DNA of 49,371 nucleotides from Chara braunii (GCA_003427395.1 BFEA01000529.1:336232-385602); one strand, 5' to 3'; counted from the stretch's first letter, positions 10,498-21,455 are shown. The notes: a model not told the origin generated them from the sequence alone. Numbers and translations: made by a program.

Positions 10498-11051
10498 CTT
10501 GACACTGCTTTTGATTGCTGTGTGGTGGGGCCCAGGATGACATTATAATGGCGTACTTGTGGTTGATGGGGAGCAGGGTTGCGATCAAAAGTAGGGTCAC
10601 ACATGACTCCCCTCTTTTGTGTCAGAGCCCCTAAGATGCTCATGGTCTATGCCTTGTCAGGCTAAAATAGAGGGAGGATTTTGTCTGAGCATATCTGAGT
10701 GGTGGGGCCCAACCCATTCAAAGCAAACCACCATGGTCATGTCTCTTAAGGCCCAACTGTGCTGCGTGTGCCTTGGCGCTCTGTTCTGTACTTGTGATAG
10801 CCAAGGGCTTCCTCCCCACCCCGGGCCGTTGTCTCTATGGCCCAACTGGACTGTGTACTATTATCTCTCTTGCCTGACGTTCTAAAAGCCAAGTGCTGTG
10901 TTTTCTCAAGTCCTAATTTTGCAAGGTGGAATGATCTTCGTTGTCTGCTTTATATCGTCAGACTTCCCTACAGGGAAAAACCTTCCCCCGCCCCCCCCCC
11001 CCCCCCCCTGTTGGGTAGTTTTCGGGTTCCACCTGCCAAATTCCTTCGTTC
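10498..11051. other. Non-coding stretch with a poly(C) run
   Basis: No gene seen. About 20 C at 10989-11008 are broken by a single G near the start. The rest is ordinary sequence with no long open frame that resembles a known protein. Confidence 0.6.
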
Positions 11052-11220
11052 TTTTTTTTTTTTTTTTTTTTTTTTTAAAGCCCTTTTGCGGGTCCAGTAT
11101 CCCGCGACGGTGGGAGAACCGCCAGAATTGAGGGCTCGGCCACCGGGCTAGGAAAAACAATGTTCCAATGTATTTGTGGGGAGCAGCACGTGCTGGGAAG
11201 CGGACCCAGCATTCCATACG
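11052..11220 (-). mobile_element. Stray 3' tail of the LINE-B/C type, with poly(A)
   Basis: On the minus strand this reads from an ATGCTGGGTCCGCTTCCCAGC hairpin-like segment, through GCTGCTCCCCAC and a second stem region with GGCGGTTCTCCCACCG, to poly(A) (25 T at 11052-11076 on the plus strand). The order and words match the 3' ends of LINE-B (about 38080-38218) and LINE-C (about 49240-49371). There is no coding part, so it is a strongly 5'-truncated copy or a SINE that borrowed the tail. Confidence 0.65.
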
Positions 11221-12362
11221 AGATTTTCACAGAACAATTTGAGATGCCAGGGCCATTGCCCGGCTTCAGCTGAGAGAAACAGATCTTAGGAGCTAAACCG
11301 CCAGTACGTTTCCCGGATCGAAAAAAGATATGTTGCGGTGGTTAAATCACCAGTCCATTCAGCTATCGGCCCGGGCCGTTTTCAGACGCCCCCCGCCGCC
11401 GATTGGATTTATCTACGGTGCTGGGCCTCCGAAAATTTTGTAGGCGACGCGTTTTGTTTTCAGCAAGGCTGGGGCCGTGTACTGGCTGTATAACAAGGAA
11501 GTAGTTCAGCGGGGATTCAGAATGGCTGGTGGCGCCAGTCAGTGTGGATTCGAAATGGCTGGCGGTACTAGTCAGTGGGGATTCAAAATAGCTGGCGGTG
11601 CCCGCCACAGGTTCATCTGTGGCTATTCATTTTTCTTTGGCGCGCAGGGCGAATTTCGGCCCGCGGCTGATATGTGGGAAAGGTACCGGCAGTTTAAGCT
11701 GCCAGGGCCATTGCCCGGCTTCGTCTGAGAACGAAAGACCCTGGTATAGCCCAGTCTGGGTTCTTCTTCCACACATAAGTGCATGTCCAGCTGTCTCAGT
11801 TGCCAAGGGTTTGATTATAAAGAATGCAATGGAATGATGATACAATGACGATTTCGGGGCCATTACCCAGCTTTGAGTGCTCCGACTTCATCTTGACCCT
11901 GAGTAGATCCCGCAGTCCAGTCCGGCAGAGGAGCCCAGTGTCATCTCCAGCTGCCCGTAGCTTATAGGTAGGTGCTCGTGTGAGCTTAAGAAACCACAAA
12001 TACCTAGTGGTTGGGGCGGGGCCTTTAACGTGCTAGCCGAATCAGCCTGCCCTTGCGGTCTAAACACATTCGAACCCTGGGGATCACAAGGAAGGAATGG
12101 GGGAGCTAGCACAAGCGAAGGTGTCAAACTGTTAATCAAGACCGTAGCCAGGAGGGCCCAGGGACGACAGATATGGCAGGACAAGGCTCCGGGGAGCAGG
12201 CTGTTTGTGTTCTCTTTCCCCCTCCCGAAGCTGCGGTCAGGGATGGGTTCGACCGAAAGTGTCTTGTCGAGCCCCGTATGGCCGCGGCAAATATGTGAGG
12301 GATGCTGGGCCCGTTTCCCAGCTTATATTGGAATATACATCTTTTTCTCTGGAAAAAAAAAC
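11221..12362. repeat. Cluster of dispersed hairpin-bearing repeats
   Basis: Four related segments recur here: CCAGGGCCATTGCCCGGCTTC near 11248 and 11703, GGGGCCATTACCCAGCTT near 11857, and GCTGGGCCCGTTTCCCAGC near 12304. Each can form a short hairpin, and the last is close to the first hairpin of the LINE-B/C tail. Similar words also lie upstream of two of them (GCGGCTGATATGTG, GCGGCAAATATGTG). The likely origin is several overlapping fragments of a tail-bearing repeat family. No credible gene is seen. Confidence 0.45.
11513..11611 (+). repeat. Three 33-base tandem repeats
   Basis: Units start at 11513, 11546 and 11579 with GGATTC followed by an AATGGCTGG core. The third is partly diverged at its end. 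The length is a multiple of three and the plus frame reads GF-x-MAGG-x-SQ repeats inside an 83-codon open frame from 11477. I see no sign that it is a real gene. Confidence 0.85.
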
Positions 12363-13283
12363 TGCGAGGCACAGGGCGTCGATATGCCCTACAGGGCCTA
12401 TTTTCAACACAGTCGGCCGCCCTAAGTGAAGGCAGGCACGACCGAGGCCTACAGGCCATTTTGGGGTCACCACGCAACTGGGGAAATTCAGGCAGTTGCG
12501 CAGTGCCAGTTGGTTAGAAGCGCCCAGGCCCAGGCTGCCTTTTTTTGTATGTAACTGAGGCAGGCCCTGGGCCGGATACACAACGTGGGCCGAACAAAGC
12601 TTGAGGGCAGTTGGGTGCTGGTAACCACCACAGGCCCTGAGCCTGTTTACTTTGGACTGAGGCTCAGCCTCGTGGGGCCTACCGGAAGCTTCTGGGCCAG
12701 GGCCCAGTACCGCATTACCACACGCAGCAGCAGGCCACTTCGATATAGGGAAGGGCCTGCCTACACATTGGGCATTCGGGCACTGGCTGCCTGATGTCCA
12801 AGCGCTGCTGCGCTAACGCTGGCCAGCGCTCACGCGCTCACGGGCGAGCTGGAAGGAGCAGGCAGGCATAGCCAAGTTGCGCTGCTGTAAGCTGGATGGG
12901 GCGCATAGTGGTCCTTGGGTGCACGTGGCATCTGTGAGTTGGGGAACGGGGTTGTGAGTGATACGAGAGACATACCTGGTGCTTGAAGAGTACGGCATTG
13001 GGGCCGAGATGTGCTCGTACTTAGGGGAGCTGTTGACATCATCGGCGGCATTGTAGAGTAGGCCAGTGGTCTGGGCGCCGAGCGCTGGATAGGATATTGA
13101 CATTGGTTCTTCGTTGATGATAATGAAACTATTCCAACATTGTCAATTATGAGCTTTTGCTGTGTTCTTATTTGGTGGAACTCGTGATGCAATTTTGCTA
13201 TTGGTTCGAGGTCACAACTATCTGGTCTCATGTATATGATGCTGTTTGATTTCTGAAGTTCGCTATCGCTCATTTTCCTTGCA
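12363..13283 (+). repeat. 5' LTR
   Basis: 921 bases beginning TGCGAG and ending TTGCA. It aligns along its length with 20091-20983. It has a segment of about 35 bases near 12597-12631 that the 3' LTR lacks. The end is fixed by the primer binding site four bases further on. Confidence 0.93.
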
Positions 13284-13286
13284 ATT

Positions 13287-13298
13287 TGGTATCGGAGC
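13287..13298 (+). promoter_or_regulatory. Primer binding site for initiator tRNA-Met
   Basis: TGGTATCGGAGC matches the usual plant retrotransposon primer site TGGTATCAGAGC at 11 of 12 positions and lies directly after the 5' LTR. Confidence 0.9.
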
Positions 13299-14564
13299 TG
13301 TGGTACGGTGTGCTCATCTGGCGCTTGTCTTCTGGCTTTGCGGTACATGCACGCGGTCTGCTGGGCGAGCAGCCGTGGGAGGTGTGTAGTGAGGAGGGTG
13401 GAGACAAGTGAGGCGACCCAAGAGGTGAGGGGTATCGCTAGGAAGGCTACTAAGTGGTGAATATTGGGTGTTCGCAGTGTGATGAGAACTATCCGATGTG
13501 TGATTGATGCTGAGGTGGAACGGCGGTGCAATGCTGGTTGTGCCGAAGCAGCGATTGGTCACCACAGTAACATCGGGTCATCTGGTGAGAATATCTGTGG
13601 TTGGGGGCAACTATTTTGAGGTACGTTGCACCTAACCTTATCTACCCTCTTCGACACTCCTTACCATGAGGATGTGTGTTCTGTCTTGAGAGTCCTCTCA
13701 TGTGAGGAGTCGTGTGCGCTCAACCTTGAGAGTCGTCAACCTTCACGTGGAGCATCTGGAAGGAGAAGGTGGTGCTATCTGAAGGGCCCTGGACGAAGCA
13801 CTGGGTCACGGTCACCATGCCAACCCATCGGGAGTAGAGGGCGCATGCTTTGCTGCTTTGTCCTTTGTCTTCTCACTGCGTTGTTGAGGGGTTCGGAAGG
13901 GCAAGCCAGCCCTATGGGAATGACGAGACCGGACGTCTATAAATAAGTAACAGTGGGGACCTTCCATTGGCTATGGTCGCTGTCCTGTTTGCGACGTTAA
14001 ATAATTCATGAGGACTTCGGGGGCCGTCCATAAAAACGCCTCCTGATCAGCCAATCAGTCGATGTAAGGCTCGCTGCACTCGAGGATAAACACGGTGCAG
14101 GGCTGACCAACTCGGCAGAACTCGGGGCACAGGGGTGGACCTTGTGCACACCTTTAGACACACACCGTCCGGATTGCTCAGGGACGTTAACGACAAGAGA
14201 CATTCAGGAAGAACTGAGAGAGGGGTAGATTCCAGGTGATAAGTTTGGGCAAGATTCCATTCTGCGAACAGACCCAACAAATGATTCTATTTTTATTTTG
14301 ATTAGTTAGATGTACAACCATTAACATCTGACAGACAACATAGTTTAGAACTGTTCTGTGTTCATTGTGCTTTCATTTTGCAAACTAGTCAAAGTCAAAG
14401 TAGTTTCGTTTGTAGGAATCTGAACTTACCTGTTGGACCCAAATGTATCTACTCTGACGCAACCACCAATTAATTAGTTTAACTACTATAAATCGGTCTG
14501 TGCACTACGCTGCGGTAAGCATTAAAGAGTGACTTAGTGCAGATTGTGTATAGTTTTGTAGCTT
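13299..14564 (+). other. Chromovirus leader
   Basis: A 1.27-kb region between the primer site and the first gag ATG. No gene is seen. It probably holds packaging and transcription signals, but none can be recognised. Confidence 0.6.
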
Positions 14565-15119
14565 ATGAGCGATAGGGATACCACTAGTGAGGATGACTGG
14601 ATCTTGCGATCGGCTAGACGCCCGATTGCCCACGTGGCATTAGGACCCGAGGGTGACAGGTTACTGTTTCGCCAACAAAGGGAGAGGCAGCAGCAGCAGC
14701 AGAGAGCTAGGGCAGCAAAGGGCAGCAGAGCATTCACAAGCGAAGCCGCAACTTCAGCAACCATGGCATCTGCTGCGCAGCAAAGTTCCAAGGCCAGCAG
14801 TTTAGGGGCCGTAGGGTCAACGGTCGCGCAGACCCTTAGTCAGTCCACTGGCGTCATGGCAAGCCAGCCAATAGCGTTGACTTCCGATGAGATCGCCATA
14901 CAACAGGCAGCACTGCAGGAGGCACAACTACAGAAGGAGACAAAAAATAACGAGAAGGAAATAATGATTAGAAGAAGAGTCAGGGTGCAGCGGAGACAAG
15001 CGGACATTAGCGAGTTAGAGGAGATGGACCCAACAGATTTGGATGATGACGTGAGGACCTTGAGGGCGGTCTTGCTAGGTGTGGTAAAGATGCAAGATCA
15101 CCAGACGAGGATCTTATAG
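14565..15119 (+). pseudogene. Gag N-terminal part
   Basis: A 184-codon frame from ATG at 14565 to TAG at 15117-15119. The product is hydrophilic, with a Gln/Arg-rich segment (RERQQQQQRARAAK) followed by a Ser/Ala/Thr stretch and a charged, probably helical end. Position and composition fit the N-terminal gag region of a plant gypsy element, and no fixed motif is visible. After the stop the sequence stays gag-like in shifted frames (Gln/Pro-rich) until the conserved gag core starts near 15501. Confidence 0.6.
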
Positions 15120-15500
15120 GACATCTAGCCGAGTCTGGCCATGTTGCTCAGGTGATCGTAGGCGGCACCATCGCCCGTCCGGGCCCAGTGCCTGGCCCGT
15201 TGTACAACCTCCTCCTTATGTCCCACCGGTGGCTGGGGTATCCCCATATGTCTCCCCAACATCGGTCCAAACCGTTTCCCTAGGTATGCCATTAGCAGGA
15301 GGGTTCTCAGCAGGTCCTAGTGTACAGATTCGTCTACAGACAGTGTCGCAGGTTGCCGTAAGCGGGCAGCCTGTTGTCTCGTAGCCTGCATAGCCGCAGG
15401 GTACACAACCCCAGCAGCAGCTAAAGCAGCAACCTGCGCCTCAGGGTCCACAGCCCCAGAATGGTACAGGTACTGGGACAAAGTCAGTGAGTTCCAAAGA

Positions 15501-16183
15501 CGACCATCGTTGCTCCTAAGCCCTTCACAGGGGACAAGAGGGGCAAAGACCTCGACGCATGGTTGAGGTCAGTGCCAATCTACGTGAAGTGTAAACTTAC
15601 CTTCCCACACGAGGAAGTGTTTGTGGCTGCCTCCTATTTAGAGGGGAGTGCAGCGAGATGGTTGAGTGGTTTAGTGCAGTTACAGGGATACGGTCACGAC
15701 TTCCACGCTTGGGCAGTCAACCAGAAACTGGATGACTTCCTTAAGTTGGTGGAAGACGGGTGGCATGATCCTCAGGAGGCTCAAAAGGCCACTGATGCGA
15801 TCCCGACTCTGAATAACAGGCAGTTTGAGTCAGTAAGGGAGGCCACAAACACAGTAGAGCGTCTGATCTGTGTACATGGGGTGCGCTATGACCCCCAGGT
15901 TTTACTCAACTCCTACTTTATATGATTTCCTATGCCCCTCAGGAATCAGTTGGCAGGTGAGGCCAACATCAATATGCACAACTTCCCCTCGTTTAGCAAG
16001 AAGGCCCTAGACCTTGAAGCAAAGATACGCCATGGTCAGACACCCACGACGGATGGTAGGAAAAAGTCGTTGCCTCCCAACTGGAAAGCGAAGGGACGCA
16101 TCATGTTCGTCGACACGATGGTTCCACCATCGAGTTGGACGACGACTTCCAGGCGGGAGTGGGTTCAGAGGCAGGCAACATAG
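15501..16183 (+). pseudogene. Gag core (retrotransposon gag domain)
   Basis: Open from about 15501 in the frame of the ATG at 15563. It carries APKPFTGDKRGKDLDAWL, then AASYLEGSAARWL, the hallmark of the retrotransposon gag domain that builds the particle. A stop (TGA) lies at 15923-15925 and the frame continues from 15932 to 16183, ending in an ALDLEAKIRHG segment. A one-base shift near 16115-16125 moves the following acidic segment (IELDDDFQAGVGSEAGN) into another frame. I see no CCHC knuckle, which either was never there or has been lost. Confidence 0.85.
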
Positions 16184-16832
16184 AAGCTTCAGGGGGTGGA
16201 GTAGTCGCTGCCGTAACTCAGAAAGGTAAGGCGACTAGTAGACGCCGAAGAGGTTCCTGGTCTAGGAGTCAAGTAGACCCCAATGCTCCTCCATGGAGAA
16301 AGCGGGTCTCAGTGAGGACTGTGGAGAGATCGGCACACACGATCCCGCCTACGATGGGGCAGGTGTTGGGATCCTCCGCTCCCGTTGGTAGCAATGTAAC
16401 CAACAGTTTTGGCAGTGCTCCGAGAAACACGTCAGGCCAGTAGGAATAGCAGTTGTTCCTCCTAGGGTCGAGATGGTGGACACACCCTCACCATCTCGAG
16501 AGATGGCCCAAGCTACTGACTCCATCGTCGTCTCGCAAACACATTCATACCCATCGAGCCTCTGTTCGATGAATGTGTTTGAGTTCTTAGAGGAGCTAGA
16601 GGAGGAGTGGTCTAGATTAGACCCGCTAGCTTCTTGGACGACATTGGTCAAAGCCCCTAAGGGTGAGATGTTCATCAGCGAGGTAGTCGTCGACGCTCAT
16701 AAGGCCGGGGCCTATTACGACACTTGCTCGACACAAAACTTCATTGGTCGCGCGTGGGTTGAGAGGATGCGCTTACAGAGGCAAGTGCAACGCCTGAGTC
16801 GACTTGTGGAGTCGACCTGTGCCAACAAATAG
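16184..16832 (+). pseudogene. Gag-pol linker and aspartic protease
   Basis: The first part (frame of 16135-16443) is a basic Ser/Arg-rich linker. The frame from 16473 carries a retropepsin-like segment, VVVDAHKAGAYYDTCSTQNF. The catalytic triplet is DTC at 16719-16727 instead of D-T/S-G. The Cys codon is TGC, one change from GGC (Gly), so the likely ancestral triplet was DTG. Retropepsins process the gag-pol polyprotein, and this substitution should kill the enzyme. The frame stops at 16830-16832. Confidence 0.7.
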
Positions 16833-16867
16833 CGCATGGTAGTCAATATCTACCTCCAGGATGTTGA

Positions 16868-18390
16868 GTGTTGCCAGGTGGAGGGACTGGCAGATCATGT
16901 AAGTTTAAGGCTAGTAGTCTGATCGAGTCCTACGGATGCATGTGTGCCGCCACGTTTTACAACTATTATAAGCAGAATCCGGAGGAGGGTATGTATCTAG
17001 TTTATGTCTCTGCAGCAGGCGAGCGGATGAAAATTGTGCCGAAGATAGAGGGAGTAGTTGCTAAGTACCCTGATCTATTTGAAGAGCCAATAGGGCTTGT
17101 CAAGAGGGAGGTCGTCCACACGATAGATATTATCCCAGGGTCTAGCATCCCGAAGGGTAGGATGTATCGGATGTCTCCAGGCAAGCTTGACGAGCTTCAC
17201 CGACAACTCAAGGGACTCATAGAGAAGGGTTGGATCCGGCCGAGTGTCTCCCCTTACGGATCACCAGTTTTATTTGTGCCAAAAAAGGGGGGTACGCTGA
17301 GGATGTGCATTGACTAAAGGGGCCTCAATGCCAACACTGTCAAGAACCGAGAGCCCCTAGCGCGCATCGACGATTTGCTAGATAGAGTGCAAGGGTGCCG
17401 GTACTTCAGTAAGATAGATCTGAAGTCCGGCTACCATCAAATTGCAATCCGGCCCGAGGATAAACACAAAACCGCATTTCAATCCAGGTACAGTCTGTAC
17501 GAGTTTGTAGTGATGCCTTTCAACCTTTACAATGCTCCTGGCACCTTTCAACATGCTATGAATCGGATCTTTCATGGTTACTTGGATAAGTTTGTCATCG
17601 TGTATCTCGATGACATACTTGTTTTTAGTAGGACTGTTGAGGAGCATGTTGCGCACTTGGACAAAGTCCTTAGTCTCCTTCAGCAACACAAGTTCAAGAT
17701 CAACGGGGTGAAATGCGAGTTTGGTCGCACCCGGATCTTGTACTTGGGTCATGAGATTTCTGCGGAGAGTTTGAAGCCTGATGACGCGAAGGTGTCCAGC
17801 ATCAATGACTGGCCGCATCCTCAGTCTGTGACTGAGATAAGGTCCTTCTTTGGGATGACCGGCTACTATCACAATTTTATGAAGAACTATAGCATAGTTG
17901 CCGCCCCTTTGACGGATCTGACTCGCCTTGACACCCCATGGGAGTGGACAGACAGGTATGAGGCTGCTTTCAAACATTTGAAGCACGTGTTGACACACCA
18001 TGAGGTCTTGAAGCTTCCCGATCCTCACAAGTCGTTTATAGTCACCACGGATGCTAGCCAATATGACATAGGCGCTGTGCTTGCGCAGCAGGAGGGGCCA
18101 AAGTTGAGGCCAATCGAGTACATGTCCAAAAAGATGCCCTCTCAAAGTTTGGCTAAGTCCACCTATGAGAAGGAGCTCCATGCGATCTACAAGGCGCTCA
18201 CCCACTGGAGGCATTATCTCCTTGGGAGGTTCTTCTGCGTTGGGACTGATCATCAGACCCTGAAGTGGATGAGGATCCAGCCTGTGCTCTCCGATGCGTT
18301 GAAATGCTGGATCGAAGTCATTGAGCAGTATGACTTTGAGAACCCAGTACATCAAAGGTGAGTACAACAAGGTTGCTGATGCGTTGTCGC
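16868..18390 (+). pseudogene. Reverse transcriptase and RNase H
   Basis: The RT copies element RNA and the RNase H removes it. The N-terminal RT block (RMYRMSPGKLDELHRQL, then SPYGSPVLFVPKKGG) ends at TAA 17315-17317, where the usual LRMCIDYR has its Tyr. From 17375 the frame is open for 328 codons: KIDLKSGYHQI (motif A), VVMPF, and the catalytic YLDDILVFS, then the RNase H segments VTTDASQYDIGAVLAQ, KSTYEKELHAIYKA and TDHQTLKW. A one-base shift near 18345 moves the conserved end ADALSR (about 18374-18391) into the next frame. Catalytic Asp residues of both enzymes are kept. Confidence 0.95.
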
Positions 18391-18510
18391 GTAGGCTAGA
18401 GTTCTCTGGCGCGCTGTTGTGTAGGCCAGAGTTCTCTGGTGCGCTGTAGCGTAGGCCAGAGTTCTCTGGTGCGCTGTCGCGTAGGCAAGAGTTCTCTGGT
18501 GCGCTGATCA
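18391..18510 (+). repeat. Four 30-base tandem repeats after RNase H
   Basis: Units start at 18391, 18421, 18451 and 18481, exactly 30 bases apart, each close to GTAGG followed by AGAGTTCTCTGG and a GCGCTGT end. In the polyprotein frame each unit encodes ten residues like RRPEFSGALS. They start on the conserved ALSR end of RNase H, so the enzyme terminus appears to have been duplicated into the tether before integrase. One unit carries a TAG. Confidence 0.95.
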
Positions 18511-20054
18511 CTGAGTTCGGGCTTGCGGACGATGTCACTCGCTCTATGGTGGAAACCTATCGTGAGGATCAGTTCATGGATGAGATCACACGCAGACTCG
18601 AGGCGAAGGACAAGGTGACTTCAACTGAGTTTGAGTTGGTCAACGGAGTGATGTTCCTTGAGAAGAAAGGGAATAAACGTCTGTGTGTGCCGGATAGAGA
18701 GTCTTTGCGTAGTTGATTTATAAGTGAGTGTTATGATGCCACCGGACATTTTGGCTACAAAAAGACAGTAGTCAATCTGCTGTAGCGGTTCTAGTCGCCC
18801 ATGATGATGAAAGACGCTAAGCTGTACGTGGAGACTTGTCACGTCTGTTAGAGGGACAAGCCACGAACACAGGCTCCTCTTGGGCTTTTGAAGCCCCTTC
18901 CGATTCCGGAAAGTCCTGGTGAGATCCTGTCCATGGACTTCATGGATATGCTGGTCAGCAGCAAGAGTGGAATGCGCTACGTCTATGTCGTTGTGGATAG
19001 GTTTAGTAAGTACGCTAGGTTAGTCGCAATGCCTGCAACAACTAAAATTGAGTATGTGATCAAGCTATTCAAAGAAAACCGGGTTAGAGATTTCAGACTG
19101 CCTAAGTTTATAGTTAGTGACCGGGATGTGCAATTCACCAGTGAACTGTGGAAAGCTGCAGCTGCAGAACAGGGCACGCAGTTGCAGATGACATCGGGCA
19201 GTCACCCAGAGGCGAATGGGCAGGCAGAGCAGTTGAACCGCGTTGTACAACACCTGCTAAGGCATTACATCAAGCCAAATCAGGTAGACTGGGATGAGAA
19301 ACTTGCTCTCATCGCCAGCCTGTACAACAACGCTGTGCACAACGCTACATGAGTGAGCCCGAACAACTTGCTACTGACTTTCAAGCCTAGACTGCCTTTG
19401 GACTTCCTACTACTTGAGAATCAGCCATTTGCTGCACCAGGGACCTTAGAGTTTGCTTATCGGTATGAGCATCTGATGCAACAGGCTGTTGAGCAGATGC
19501 ATAAAGCACAGACGACGATGATAGAGTCAGAGAACAAACACCGTCGCCGAGCTACATTCCAGGTAGGAGAAAGAGTCTGGGTAAAGTCCTCAGAACTGGG
19601 ACAAGAGCACGGGATCTCCTGCAAGCTCATGGCACAGTACTTTGGACCATGGGAGGTTTTAGATGTCGTTGGGGATGAACCGGATGACCCTTCTTATGTT
19701 ATTCGCATCCCTGGTCACCTACGCACTTACCCTGTTTTCCAAGCCTCCAAGCTTGCACCTTTTGAAGAAAATGATCAGTTTCCCTCTCGTCGCTCTATGC
19801 TGCCCCCAACCATGGATGGAGAGGTCGACATCGACAACATCGTTGATCATAGGGAAGTGCCATTTCCAAGACCGACAGGTAGAGGACGTCCTCCAAAACC
19901 CAAGCTGCAGTACCGAGTTCGGTTCAGACATCACACTGATCCAAAGGAGGATAGATGGTTCACATGGGAGGAACTGACGCAGACCGCTCCACAGGTTGTC
20001 GCTCACTATGAGAAATCTCTGCAGAAGGGAAAGCGCCAAATTATCGAAGATTGA
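18511..20054 (+). pseudogene. Integrase with C-terminal chromodomain
   Basis: Integrase joins element cDNA to the host genome. After the repeats the frame passes through a decayed zinc-binding region (GHFGYKKT and CHVC kept, several stops between 18714 and 18852). The core is open from 18888: first Asp in SMDFMDML, second in VSDRDVQFTSEL, and Glu in NGQAEQLNR. TGA at 19350-19352 interrupts it in frame. The C-terminal part from 19353 holds KHRRRATFQVGERVWV, then VFQASKLAPF and a chromodomain-like end (IDNIVDHRE, YRVRF, DRWFTWEEL). The chromodomain would guide insertion to marked chromatin. TGA at 20052-20054 ends the protein. Confidence 0.93.
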
Positions 20055-20079
20055 ACTTCTTAGAGGACTATCGAAGTAT

Positions 20080-20090
20080 GGAGGAGGGAA
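20080..20090 (+). promoter_or_regulatory. Polypurine tract
   Basis: GGAGGAGGGAA lies directly before the 3' LTR and is the expected primer site for plus-strand DNA synthesis. Confidence 0.85.
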
Positions 20091-20983
20091 TGCGAGTCAT
20101 AGGGCCTCGATATGCCCTACAGGGCCTATTTTCAACACAGTCGTCTGCCCTAAGTGAAGGCAGGCACGGCCTACAGGCCATTTTGGGGTCACCACGCAAC
20201 TGGGGAAAATTCAGGCAGTTGTGCAGCGCCAGTTGGTTGGAAGCACCCAGGCCCAGGCTGCCTTTTTTTGTATGTAACTGAGGCAGGCCCTGGGCCGGAT
20301 ACACAGCATGGGTCGAACAAAGGCCCTGAGCCTGTTTACTTCGGACTGAGGCTCAACCTCGTGGGGGCTACCGGAAGCTTCTGGGCCAGGGCCGAGTACC
20401 GCATTACCGCACGCAGCAGCAGGCCACTTTGATATAGGGACGGGCCTGCCTACACATTGGGCATTCGGGCACTGGCTGCATGCTGCGCAAGTGCTGCTGC
20501 GCTAACGCTGGCCAGCGCTCACGAGCTCACGGGCGAGCTAGAAGGAGCAGGCAGCCATAGCCGAGCTGCGCTGCTGTGTGCTGGATGGGGTGGTGGTCCT
20601 TGGGTGCACGTGGCATGTGTGAGTTGGGGAACGGGGTTGTGAGTGATACGAGAGACATACCTAGTGCTTGAAGCGTACGGCATTGGCCGAGATCTGCTAG
20701 TACTTAGGGGAGCTGTTTACGTCATCGGCGACATTGTAGAGTAGGCTAGATAGGATCTGCCATCTGTAGTCTGGGCGCCGAGCTCCAGACAGGATATCGA
20801 CATTGGTTCTTCGTTGATGATGATGAGACTATTCCAACATTGTCAATTATGAGCTTTTGCTGTGTTCTTATTTGGTGGATCTCGGGATGCAATTCTGCTA
20901 TTGGTTCGAGGTCACGACTATCTGGTCTCATGTATATGATGCTGTTTGATTTCTGAAATTCGCTATCATTCATTTTCCTTGCA
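20091..20983 (+). repeat. 3' LTR
   Basis: 893 bases from TGCGAG to TTGCA, aligning with 12363-13283. It is shorter than the 5' LTR mainly through one deletion of about 35 bases and some small ones. Confidence 0.93.
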
Positions 20984-21070
20984 GAACTGTATTTAGTGTT
21001 GTTTTTTTTTTTGCCTATAAGAAACTCAACCATGACTCAGACGTTTGCAACTTTGCATTGATTATCATCT

Positions 21071-21194
21071 GGGGCCTCGCCACACCACTCTCGAAATGCG
21101 GAAAAGAGAAAAATGTGGCCGGTGCATCTGGCCATGTTCTAGCGGGAAGTTCATTCTCATTTTGCACATTTCGAGAGTAGTGGAGCGACGCCCC
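21071..21194. mobile_element. Foldback element A1 (MITE-like, 124 bases)
   Basis: The two ends are inverted repeats. The left starts GGGGCCTCGCCACACCACTC and the right, read in reverse complement, starts GGGGCGTCGCTCCACTACTC, and both continue TCGAAATG. About 45 bases pair at each end. There is no coding capacity. The start resembles that of the element at 21698-22145. No clear target duplication is seen, so the superfamily is not assigned. Confidence 0.8.
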
Positions 21195-21272
21195 TAGCCT
21201 CTATCTTCCATAGTGGTGCGCCGCACCTATCTCCACAAACTGTCCAGATGGTCTGTGAAAAAAAAAAAAAAA

Positions 21273-21455
21273 GAGAAAACTACGGCGCAGTCAGGGATTG
21301 AGTTTGTACTTGCACTTGAGGCAAAAGGGCCAGTAATGCCGAATGTATATGACCTACGTTTTGGGTGCGGTGGGGTCGCGTGGGGGTGTATTGTATTCGC
21401 GGGATTGCCTGAAGTGCAATTACAAACTGTTTAGGTGACTGCGCCGAAGTTACCC
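21273..21455. mobile_element. Foldback element B1 (MITE-like, 183 bases)
   Basis: Inverted ends of about 50 bases share AACTACGGCGCAGTCA (left) and AACTTCGGCGCAGTCA (right, reverse complement), then GTTTGTA-TTGCACTT and AGGCAA. It is flanked by A-runs on both sides. It has no coding capacity. The right end matches the right end of the element at 38278-38473, so both belong to one family. Confidence 0.85.

Larger units (their letters stand above)
12363..20983 (+). mobile_element. Ty3/gypsy chromovirus, complete but decayed
   Basis: An 8.6-kb LTR retrotransposon with all parts in order: 5' LTR, primer binding site, leader, gag, protease, reverse transcriptase, RNase H, integrase, chromodomain, polypurine tract and 3' LTR. 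The RT-RNase H-integrase order is that of Ty3/gypsy (Metaviridae), and the C-terminal chromodomain places it among the chromoviruses. The LTRs differ by many substitutions and several indels, so the insertion is old. No exact 5-base target duplication is seen: AAAAC precedes the 5' LTR and GAACT follows the 3' LTR. Multiple stops and frameshifts make it non-autonomous. Confidence 0.95.

Noticed and set aside
10395-10660. Lys-rich or Ser/Phe-rich frames near 10400-10600
   Set aside because: They arise from the T-rich tract and have no coding features.
17378-18538. A 386-codon minus-strand frame opposite the chromovirus RT
   Set aside because: It is a shadow of the conserved plus-strand RT/RNase H; its repeats mirror the 30-base tandem repeat.
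12358-20988. A 5-base target duplication for the chromovirus
   Set aside because: AAAAC before the 5' LTR and GAACT after the 3' LTR do not match; AAAAC/AGAAC matches only if the LTR end is moved by one base and is still imperfect.
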